Assembly (NCBI GenBank): GCA_001438335.1
Contig: LIBV01000015.1
Location: 1-14,381 of the forward strand
Length of the DNA stretch: 14,381 nucleotides
Direction of reading: 5' to 3'
DNA from: Pelagibacteraceae bacterium BACL5 MAG-120820-bin39
GTDB lineage: Bacteria > Pseudomonadota > Alphaproteobacteria > Pelagibacterales > Pelagibacteraceae
In this document: positions 5,533 to 12,157 of the stretch, piece after piece
Layout: each line of letters opens with the position of its first letter
Position numbering within the stretch: the stretch's first letter is position 1
Made by a program: the position numbers and the translations under genes
Notes under the pieces: model-generated
Seen by the model: the letters and a program-made list of their open reading frames with translations, nothing else
Told to the model about the DNA's origin: nothing
Database searches by the model: none

Positions 5533-6627
5533 ATGAGATTCGAAATAGTTATATTATCTTTAATTTTTTTGGCAGTTTTAGTAGCCTTGTATCTTTTAAT
5601 AAAGAAATTGCCTAAATCTCAAGATGAAAATAAAGAAGCAGAGGAAATAGCTAACTTAAAATTAGAGATTTCAAACTTAAGAGATACTTTAAATACTACA
5701 ATCAACACATCACTAGGTGCAATGTCCACTTCATTTAATAATTTATCAACTGGAGTCACTAAAGATATGACTGAAGCTTTAACTAAAGTGGATGAAAAAG
5801 TTGGAAGTTTTAATGACCAGGTTAAATTATTAAATCAAAGCCAAGAGGGCATTACTAAAATTCTCGCAGGAGTTAAAAAATATGGAACTTTAGCTGAATT
5901 TTCTTTGGATGCTTTAATTAAGGATTTATTGCCAGCATCTCAATATATGACAAATGTAAAAATGAAAGAGGATACCAATGAAAATGTTGAATTTGCTATT
6001 CGTCTTCAAGGTGACGTTATGGTTCCAGTAGATTCTCATTTTCCTGTTGAAAAATTTAAAGCAATTACCGATGGTTATGATGCTGATGACAAAAAAGCAG
6101 TAGCAGAAGCCAGAACTAAATTGGCCAATGCTTTTAAAGCTAAAGCCAAAAGTGTTAATGAAAAATATATTGTTCCACCTAAAACTACAGATTTTGCAAT
6201 TGTTTATGCACCAACTGAGAGTTTATACAAAGAGCTAACTGAATATCAAGATCCAAGCACTAAAGAATTATTAACCCAAGAATTAATGAAAAAATATAAA
6301 GTTGTAATTTGTGGGCCAAATACTTTATCTGCTTATTTACAATCTTTACATATGGGCTTTCAGTCATTGAAAGTGCAAAAGGGTGCTACAGAAATTTATA
6401 ATCATTTAAAAACAATTAGCACAAGATTTGCAAAACATTTTGAAAATGTTGTTTTATTAAGAAAAAAATTAGAGGAAGCAATGGGAGTTGTGGATAAATT
6501 TGGAACTGATGCAAGATCTATTACAAGAACTTTAGAGAGCATTAAAGATCCTGAGCAGATTGAGAAGGCTGTAGAAACTGATAACGTAGAAAAATTTGTT
6601 GAACGAACTAAACAATTTAAAAATTAA
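5533..6627 (+). CDS. rmuC: RmuC-family DNA recombination protein, short form
   Basis: RmuC family proteins are membrane-anchored, coiled-coil proteins linked in E. coli to limiting inversion at short repeats; the core belongs to the PD-(D/E)XK nuclease superfamily. The product is 364 residues, shorter than E. coli RmuC (about 475), mainly through a reduced N-terminal coiled coil. One membrane segment spans about residues 5-23, followed by a coiled-coil stretch at about 33-60. The core shows GTLAEFSLDALIKDLL (118-133), VPVDSHFPVEKF (164-175), PPKTTDFAIVYAPTESLY (215-232) and VVICGPNTLSAYLQSL (257-272), matching RmuC blocks. The superfamily motif usually reads I/V-D-S/A-K; here it is V-D-S-H (H169), so the predicted catalytic lysine is replaced. 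It heads a likely unit with the nuclease gene and sbcB downstream. Confidence 0.88.
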   Translation: MRFEIVILSLIFLAVLVALYLLIKKLPKSQDENKEAEEIANLKLEISNLRDTLNTTINTSLGAMSTSFNNLSTGVTKDMTEALTKVDEKVGSFNDQVKLLNQSQEGITKILAGVKKYGTLAEFSLDALIKDLLPASQYMTNVKMKEDTNENVEFAIRLQGDVMVPVDSHFPVEKFKAITDGYDADDKKAVAEARTKLANAFKAKAKSVNEKYIVPPKTTDFAIVYAPTESLYKELTEYQDPSTKELLTQELMKKYKVVICGPNTLSAYLQSLHMGFQSLKVQKGATEIYNHLKTISTRFAKHFENVVLLRKKLEEAMGVVDKFGTDARSITRTLESIKDPEQIEKAVETDNVEKFVERTKQFKN

Positions 6628-6664
6628 TTTCTTTTTTTCTTCAATAACGTCTATAAGAAATTAC

Positions 6665-7351
6665 ATGAAGTGGAATAATAAATATAATTATCCTAAATCT
6701 ACTAGGTCAATAATTCATGGTTCAAGACATTATGCAGTTAATCAAGAAAGCCTTCCTTCAGTGACAACTATTTTAAAAGCAACTGAGTCAGAGGAAAAAA
6801 AAGCAAAACTTGCTGAATGGAAAGAGAGAGTTGGTTTTAAACAAGCTGAAATAATTAAACAAGAAGCAAGTAGCAGAGGAAGTTCCATGCATGACTACTT
6901 AGAAAAATTTTTACTTGGTAAGCTTAATATGGATTTATTAGGCGACAATACCAGGGAGAAGATGATGGCTGATCAAATTATAGAAAATGGTTTAAGAAAT
7001 AAATTGGAAGAAATTTGGGGATGTGAGGCTACAATATATTATCCTGGAAAATATGCAGGAGCTGCTGACTGTATCGGTGTATATGAAAATAAAGAGACAA
7101 TAATTGATTTTAAACAAAGTAATAAACCAAAAAAAGATGAATGGATTGAAGATTATTATTTGCAGTGTGCCGCTTATGGTTTGGCCCATAATACTGTTTA
7201 TGGCTCAAATATTTCTCAAGCGGTTATTTTGCTTTGTACAAAGGACAATATGTTTCAAAGATTTATAATTGATGGTGAAAAATTCAATGATTATCAAAAA
7301 AAATTTTTACTAAAAGTTGAACAATTTTATGAACAAAGGAGAATGAATTGA
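6665..7351 (+). CDS. RecB-family PD-(D/E)XK exonuclease, MGME1/Cas4-like
   Basis: This is a predicted single-strand-acting DNA exonuclease of the RecB-type PD-(D/E)XK group, resembling mitochondrial genome maintenance exonuclease 1 and phage relatives. The 228-residue product shows LPSVTTILKAT (30-40), the typical opening of MGME1-like proteins, RGSSMHDYLE (71-80) with the RecB-family motif I His76, Asp135 in AGAADCIGV, the D-x-K pair Asp148/Lys150 in TIIDFKQS, and the QxxxY motif Gln167/Tyr171. All expected catalytic positions are present. I chose the ATG at 6665 because the family homology starts soon after it; a longer frame from TTG 6596 would overlap rmuC and add a low-complexity leader. 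Its stop overlaps the sbcB start, so the two nucleases are probably made together. The exact substrate is unknown. Confidence 0.82.
   Translation: MKWNNKYNYPKSTRSIIHGSRHYAVNQESLPSVTTILKATESEEKKAKLAEWKERVGFKQAEIIKQEASSRGSSMHDYLEKFLLGKLNMDLLGDNTREKMMADQIIENGLRNKLEEIWGCEATIYYPGKYAGAADCIGVYENKETIIDFKQSNKPKKDEWIEDYYLQCAAYGLAHNTVYGSNISQAVILLCTKDNMFQRFIIDGEKFNDYQKKFLLKVEQFYEQRRMN
7335..7341 (+). promoter_or_regulatory. Strong Shine-Dalgarno site deciding the TTG start of sbcB
   Basis: AAAGGAG sits 6 nt before TTG 7348, inside the end of the upstream nuclease gene. It is among the best ribosome sites in the window and supports a TTG start that overlaps the preceding TGA stop by two bases. Confidence 0.8.
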
Positions 7352-8796
7352 ATTACGTAGTTTGGGATATCGAAACTGACTCAGCACAAACTGATTGGGC
7401 TACTATTATTGAAATAGGCGCAATTTTATTGGATGAAAATTTTAAAGAAAAAGAGAGATTTTCTGCAAGATGCCGAATGCCACAAGACCGTGTCCCATCC
7501 GCCACAGCTTTATGTATTAATAAATCTAATGTTGATTTAATTACTAAGGGAAATTTAAGCCATTATGAAATGTTGGCTCAAGTTGAAAAAAAATTTAGAG
7601 AGTGGTCTCCAGCAACTTTTTTGGGTTATTCTAGCATTAATTTTGATGATGAGGTTATTAGAAAAGAATTTTTCAAATCCTTAAGAAAACCTTACTTAAC
7701 TAACACTGAAGGCAATGTTAGGCATGATGCATTAAATATTGTTAAAGCGGCCTTTGCAATTGATGAAAATATTTTAAAAACTGAATTAAACGATAAAGGC
7801 AACAAATCTATGAAGCTCGAGTCTCTCGCTAGACTTAATGGTTTTGAATCATCAGGAGCACACTCAGCTTTATTTGATACAGAATTAACTGTAAAAATTT
7901 TAGACTTAATAAGAAAAAAACAGCCCATTCTATGGAGTGAATATTTAAAAACTAGCAGCAAGGTTGTTGCTGAAAATTTAATTAAACAAGAAAATATATT
8001 TACTTTGAATGAATATTTTTATGGCAAAAGTTATTTATATTTATGTGCACCATTGCATCCAAATTCTTGTGTTCACCCAATTTATAAATGGGGTCAAGCT
8101 GTAGATTTAAAAGTTGATGTAGAAGCAATTCAAAAATTAAATTATGAAGATTTAAATAAGGAAATGAAAAAATCTCCTAAATTTTTAAGAACAATTAAAT
8201 TTAATAAGGCTCCAATTATTTTAGAAAAAAGCCATGGAATGAAAGTTGAACCCTATAAAAAAATTGATCCAAGTTTAATAAGTAAAAGAGCTGAATTAGT
8301 TAAAACTAATGAAAAATTTTCTATAGATATTTGTAATATTTTAAGAGAAGCTGCTGAGGAAAAAATGGAGACTGCTTCCCAAGAAGATTTAGAACCTGAA
8401 GAAACAATTTATTCAGGAGGTTTTGAAACTTTTAATAAAGATGTTCCGTTATTTCAGAAGTTTCATACATCAGATTGGAAAGGAAAATTTGCCTTGCTAG
8501 ATAAATTTAAAGATGATCGTTTAGTAATATTTGGTCATAGTTTAATTTATAATGAAGCTCCTGAAATTTTACCAAAAGACATATATAAAAAAATTAAAAG
8601 AAGAATTGCTTCAAGGATATTAAGCACCAATAAAGAAAAATGGTGGACTGTTTCAGCATTTTATTCAGAATGTGACGAAATAAGAGAAAATGATGATAAA
8701 ATGTTCTCATTCAAAACAGTTGATGAAAAATTGAAGTTTTTAGATGGTATCAATGATTACGTTATGAACTTGGAACAAAAATATTCAGATGCTTAA
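7348..8796 (+). CDS. sbcB: Exodeoxyribonuclease I
   Basis: ExoI degrades single-stranded DNA 3' to 5' and acts in recombination, mismatch repair and end trimming. The 482-residue product matches the E. coli length (475). The N-terminal DEDDh exonuclease domain carries VVWDIET (Asp7, Glu9), GYSSINFDDEV (Asp100) and AHSALFDTE (His172, Asp177), a complete active site. The ExoI-specific C-terminal region is present, including YLCAPLHPN (about 231-239), FNKAPIILE (about 289-297) and a YSGGF segment (about 356-360) matching E. coli YNGFF. The start is TTG, chosen for the AAAGGAG site 6 nt upstream and because VVWDIET follows directly. It is coupled to the upstream PD-(D/E)XK nuclease gene. SbcB is best known from gammaproteobacteria, so its presence in this small genome is notable. 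Confidence 0.93.
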   Translation: MNYVVWDIETDSAQTDWATIIEIGAILLDENFKEKERFSARCRMPQDRVPSATALCINKSNVDLITKGNLSHYEMLAQVEKKFREWSPATFLGYSSINFDDEVIRKEFFKSLRKPYLTNTEGNVRHDALNIVKAAFAIDENILKTELNDKGNKSMKLESLARLNGFESSGAHSALFDTELTVKILDLIRKKQPILWSEYLKTSSKVVAENLIKQENIFTLNEYFYGKSYLYLCAPLHPNSCVHPIYKWGQAVDLKVDVEAIQKLNYEDLNKEMKKSPKFLRTIKFNKAPIILEKSHGMKVEPYKKIDPSLISKRAELVKTNEKFSIDICNILREAAEEKMETASQEDLEPEETIYSGGFETFNKDVPLFQKFHTSDWKGKFALLDKFKDDRLVIFGHSLIYNEAPEILPKDIYKKIKRRIASRILSTNKEKWWTVSAFYSECDEIRENDDKMFSFKTVDEKLKFLDGINDYVMNLEQKYSDA

Positions 8797-8891
8797 TTTC
8801 CTAGATTTTTAGTACCAAGTTATTTGTTAATTAAATAAAAAAACTTCTTTTTCACCATTGAATAATTATTTGAAACAATTATATCAATAAT

Positions 8892-9209
8892 ATGCTTATA
8901 GACTTTAAAGACGAAGATTTTGACAGTAAAATTAAAAACGAAGATGTATCTGTAATTCAATTCAGTGCAGCTTGGTGTGGCCCATGCAAGGCTTTAAAAC
9001 CAGTGATGGACAAATTAGCTGATGAGTACAAAGGTAAAGCTGGTTTTTATTATGCTGATATCGAAGATGGTGGCATTAATACTGGTAGTGCAGCAGGCAT
9101 TAGAGGAGTTCCAACAGTGATTATCTACAAAAAGGGTGTTGAGGTAGATAGAAAAGTAGGTGGCGTTCCTGAAGGTCACATGAAAGAATTTTTAGATAAG
9201 AATATCTAA
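8892..9209 (+). CDS. trxA: Thioredoxin
   Basis: Thioredoxin reduces protein disulfides in the cytoplasm and is itself re-reduced by thioredoxin reductase. The 105-residue product has the normal length and a single thioredoxin fold. The active site is AAWCGPCK with Cys29 and Cys32, and the cis-proline is Pro74 in RGVPTVIIYKKG. There is no signal peptide or membrane segment, which supports a cytosolic TrxA rather than an exported DsbE/CcmG type. The DIEDGGINTGSAAGI stretch is somewhat unusual; most thioredoxins read DVDxNxxxAxxYxI there. No Shine-Dalgarno site is evident before ATG 8892. A weak promoter (TTGAAT 8858-8863, TATATC 8880-8885) would make the mRNA nearly leaderless. Thioredoxin next to folC is a common alphaproteobacterial arrangement, but here the gene is convergent with it and the two stop codons overlap. 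Confidence 0.93.
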   Translation: MLIDFKDEDFDSKIKNEDVSVIQFSAAWCGPCKALKPVMDKLADEYKGKAGFYYADIEDGGINTGSAAGIRGVPTVIIYKKGVEVDRKVGGVPEGHMKEFLDKNI

Positions 9210-10474
9210 TTTAAATTCAAAACTTCACCAGCTAAATACAAAGATCCGGTAATTAATATAATATCATTTTCTTTAACAGAAATTGATTTTATAGCTTCAT
9301 AAATATTTTCTTTGTACTGAACATTTGGAAAGTTTGTTAATTTGTTCTTTAAATCTATTCCTTTGATTGAATTTGGCTGATTGGTAATATCGATAGTTGT
9401 TAAAGAGGAAATATCTTTAAAATATTTCATATAATCTTGATGATCTTTGTTAGCCATCATTCCAAGGATGATATGTTTGTTGCAATTAAGAGTTTGTAAG
9501 TGTTCGTTTAAAACTTTTGCACCAAGTGGATTATGAGAACCATCCACAAATAATCGATTATTTTTAGCTAACTCTTTCAATTTGCCAGAAGTTAATTCTT
9601 GAAGTCTAGCAATACTATGAATTTTTGTAACTCCAGTTTGTATATGATTTTCTTTGATAGTTAAATTTTCTATAACTCTAGCCGTTGCAATAGCACTTGA
9701 AACATTTTCTAATTGAAATCCACCATGAATATTGGGTAGGGGAAGTTTTAAACCACCAAACTTATCTTCATAATAAAAGAAACCATTTTCTTTTAATGAG
9801 AAGCTATAATCTTCATTAAAGAAAAGTTTTTGAGATTTATTATCTGATATAGTTTTTTTTATACATTCGGTAACTTCTTTTGAGCTTTGTTTTGCAACAA
9901 TAATAATAGACTTCAGTAATGATGAAGTTTTTTCAAAGATAATTTTTTCTACTGTTTGCTCGTTTTCTGGCAACCAGTCGAGATGATCTAAACCAATCGA
10001 AGTTACAATACTTGCTAAATTTTCTTTCAATATATTTGTTGCATCAAATCTATGAAATAAACCAGTTTCAACTAGATTAATATTATCTCTATATTCACTA
10101 GCTTTTTTAAAGAAAGCAGCTGTTAGAATTTCAAAAAATGTAATGGGTTGGTTTTCGTTAGCTTCTTCTATTTCTTCAAAAAGATTTGCTAAATTTTCAT
10201 CGTCTAGTTCTTTATTATTAAAAACAAATCGTTCATTTATTTTTTGAATATGTGGGCTTGTGTAAATATTACATTTAAATTTTGCTTTTTTTAAAATAGC
10301 AAATAACACTTGGATTGTTGAATACTTACCATTGGTACCAATAATAGAAATTGCTTTAATTTTATCTTGAGGATTTCCTAGCTTTGTACAAAGATTTTTT
10401 ACTCGATCTAGAGAAAGGTCTATTTCTTTAGGATGCAGCTTTTGTAAGCGATTGACTATCTTCTGTAGTTTCAT
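9206..10474 (-). CDS. folC: Folylpolyglutamate synthase / dihydrofolate synthase with altered P-loop
   Basis: FolC adds glutamate to dihydropteroate and/or folates with ATP in the cytoplasm. The 422-residue product has the family length and the Mur-ligase-like fold order: ATP-binding centre, then a C-terminal domain with LFVDGSHNPLGAKVL (about 311-325) and GMMANKDHQDYM. TSPHIQKINERF (72-83) and SIGLDHLDWL (159-168) are clear FolC blocks. Two core motifs differ from the family. The P-loop reads GTNGKYST (46-53), with Tyr where Gly is nearly invariant. GLGGRxDATN reads GLFHRFDATN (138-147). The EKAGI segment is also changed to EKTSS (181-185), although its Lys182 is kept. A GGAAG ribosome site precedes the ATG. 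The gene overlaps accD by 47 nt and its TAG overlaps the thioredoxin stop. Confidence 0.9.
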   Translation of the reverse strand: MKLQKIVNRLQKLHPKEIDLSLDRVKNLCTKLGNPQDKIKAISIIGTNGKYSTIQVLFAILKKAKFKCNIYTSPHIQKINERFVFNNKELDDENLANLFEEIEEANENQPITFFEILTAAFFKKASEYRDNINLVETGLFHRFDATNILKENLASIVTSIGLDHLDWLPENEQTVEKIIFEKTSSLLKSIIIVAKQSSKEVTECIKKTISDNKSQKLFFNEDYSFSLKENGFFYYEDKFGGLKLPLPNIHGGFQLENVSSAIATARVIENLTIKENHIQTGVTKIHSIARLQELTSGKLKELAKNNRLFVDGSHNPLGAKVLNEHLQTLNCNKHIILGMMANKDHQDYMKYFKDISSLTTIDITNQPNSIKGIDLKNKLTNFPNVQYKENIYEAIKSISVKENDIILITGSLYLAGEVLNLN

Positions 10475-11357
10475 GTTCTTCCGAACTTACAGCAGAATTT
10501 TGCTTAAGCAATATTGATAATAAGTTACCAATTTTGTCCGTTAAGTCTTTTCGTTCAACAATAATATCTACAAATCCTGTTTTTTCTACGTACTCACTTC
10601 TCTGAAATCCTTCAGGCAATTCCTCTTTAACTGTACCTTGAATAACTCTAGCACCTGCAAAAGCAATTAAAGCACCAGGTTCAGCGATGTGGATATCCCC
10701 AAGCATTGCGTAAGATGCAGTAATACCTCCAGCAGTAGGGTCTGTAATCAAAACTAAGTAGGGTAAATTGTTTCTTTTAAGTTCATTGATTGCAAGAGTG
10801 GTTCTAGTCATCTGCGATAAAGAGATTAACGATTCCATCATTCTCATTCCACCACCTGCACTGATACAAAGAAATGGAGTTTGATTTTCAATTGCATATT
10901 GAATGCCATATAAAAAAGCCTCACCTTCAGCAGCAGCCATAGAAGCTCCTAAAAAATCAAAATCAGATGCAACCGCAGTTACTTTAATATTATTAATGTT
11001 ACCAGAAGCAACCATCATTCCACATTGCATACCTGTTTTTTTTCTAGCACTTTTTAATCGGTCTTTATAAGATTTTTTATCAGTCCAATTTAAGGGATCA
11101 TCAGCAGGAATAGGGGTCTTAAATATTTCATAATTATTTTTACCAAACAATATATCAAATCTTTGTGTTGGTTTAATTCGATGGTGTTTATTGCAATCTG
11201 GGCAAACAAATAAATTATTTTCTAAGTCTTTTTTTAAAATTGGCCCTCTGCAGCATGATGTCCAGTCACTTTTTTCAATATCTTCCTTAGAGGCTCTTTT
11301 ATTAATAGCAGTTTTAATCTTTTCACCTGCTCTAATTATTTTGGTAATCCAATTCAT
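10428..11357 (-). CDS. accD: Acetyl-CoA carboxylase carboxyltransferase subunit beta
   Basis: AccD forms, with AccA, the carboxyltransferase that moves CO2 from biotin on AccB to acetyl-CoA, giving malonyl-CoA for fatty acids. The 309-residue product matches the family (about 300). The N-terminal zinc-ribbon region is WTSCCRGPILKKDLENN (32-48) followed by VCPDCNKHHRI. The second Cys pair (C52, C55) is intact, but the first CxxC is replaced by adjacent C35-C36 with a two-residue deletion. The carboxyltransferase core shows SAGGGMRMMESLISLSQM, ITDPTAGGITASYAMLGD, EPGALIAFAGARVIQGT and LPEGFQRSEY, all recognisable AccD blocks. The last 20 or so residues are Ser/Glu/Thr-rich and probably disordered. 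The start overlaps the trpA stop as ATGA (11354-11357), a coupling arrangement. accA is not in the window. Confidence 0.95.
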   Translation of the reverse strand: MNWITKIIRAGEKIKTAINKRASKEDIEKSDWTSCCRGPILKKDLENNLFVCPDCNKHHRIKPTQRFDILFGKNNYEIFKTPIPADDPLNWTDKKSYKDRLKSARKKTGMQCGMMVASGNINNIKVTAVASDFDFLGASMAAAEGEAFLYGIQYAIENQTPFLCISAGGGMRMMESLISLSQMTRTTLAINELKRNNLPYLVLITDPTAGGITASYAMLGDIHIAEPGALIAFAGARVIQGTVKEELPEGFQRSEYVEKTGFVDIIVERKDLTDKIGNLLSILLKQNSAVSSEEHETTEDSQSLTKAAS

Positions 11358-12157
11358 TTAATTTTATTTTTTAATCTTTTCACAATATTAGTAACATTTG
11401 TGACAGGATTTTGTCTCTTTTTAATTGAATTAGATATTTCTTTACATAATGCACTACCAACAACTAATCCGTCCGCTTTTCTCAATGATTTAATTGTTTT
11501 TTCAGTAATTCCAAAGCCAATTACGACATTTTTAGATTTATCTATTTGCTTAATTTTACTGTAACGCTCTAAAATTTTTTTAGGGGAAACTTTCAATTTT
11601 CCACCTGTTGTTGATAGCATCGAGATATAATAAACCATATCATGTGATGCTTTCATAATTTGCTTTAATCTATGATTTGAGGTGGTTGGTGAAACTAGTT
11701 GAATAAAATTAATTCCTTTTTTTTTACACTTATTTGCAAAGTTTGTGTTTTCTGGATAAGGAAGATCTACAACAATTAACCCATCAACATTTGAATTTGA
11801 GCATTTCTTTAAAAAATTATTCTCACCATATTGATAGATCATATTATAATAACCCATCATAATAATTGGTTTTGTTGATTTTATTTTTTTAAAATCTTTT
11901 ACAATTGAAAAAACATCATTAATTTTAATTCCATTTTTAATAGCTCGGTAAGCACTAGTTTGAATTTGTCCTCCATCAGCTATAGGTGTGTTATGAGGAA
12001 ACCCCAACTCACAAATATCAGCATGATTTGAAATTGATTTTAAAATTTCTAAAGATTTTTTTTTAGAATTATCACCTGCTACCGTGTAAGTTAATAAAGC
12101 TGGTCTTTTTTCATTTTTTGCTTTTAAAAATGCTTGATTAATTAATGATGAACTCAT
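11354..12157 (-). CDS. trpA: Tryptophan synthase alpha chain
   Basis: TrpA cleaves indole-3-glycerol phosphate to indole and glyceraldehyde-3-phosphate; indole then passes through a tunnel to TrpB. The 267-residue product has normal length for this TIM barrel. The catalytic acids are visible as Glu50 in CELGFP and Asp61 in PIADGGQIQ, matching E. coli Glu49 and Asp60. MGYYNMIYQYG (101-111), DGLIVVDLPYPE (125-136) and the phosphate-binding GFGI and VVGSALC segments fit the family. Differences: the loop usually reading PFSDPLADG is PHNTPIADG, so Asp56 (which contacts TrpB) is Thr57, and the loop-6 segment SRAGVTG reads SMLSTTG, keeping only the functional Thr183 (Thr184 here) and the Gly. The start overlaps the trpB stop by one base (TAATG). 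Confidence 0.94.
   Translation of the reverse strand: MSSSLINQAFLKAKNEKRPALLTYTVAGDNSKKKSLEILKSISNHADICELGFPHNTPIADGGQIQTSAYRAIKNGIKINDVFSIVKDFKKIKSTKPIIMMGYYNMIYQYGENNFLKKCSNSNVDGLIVVDLPYPENTNFANKCKKKGINFIQLVSPTTSNHRLKQIMKASHDMVYYISMLSTTGGKLKVSPKKILERYSKIKQIDKSKNVVIGFGITEKTIKSLRKADGLVVGSALCKEISNSIKKRQNPVTNVTNIVKRLKNKIK

Noticed and set aside
6596..6664. Upstream TTG extension of the PD-(D/E)XK nuclease gene
   Set aside because: It would overlap the rmuC end and add a low-complexity leader without family similarity; the ATG at 6665 fits the family start better.
6992..7189. Minus-strand open frame inside the PD-(D/E)XK nuclease gene
   Set aside because: It is the complement of a coding region with complete catalytic motifs; its hydrophobic look comes from A/T-rich reverse codons.
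7692..7961. Minus-strand open frame inside sbcB
   Set aside because: It lies opposite the conserved ExoI catalytic domain and has no start context or homology.
8817..8856. Possible terminator after sbcB
   Set aside because: AAGTT/AACTT and ATTT/AAAT can pair only with a large A-rich bulge, and the T stretch after it is interrupted, so it is too weak to call.
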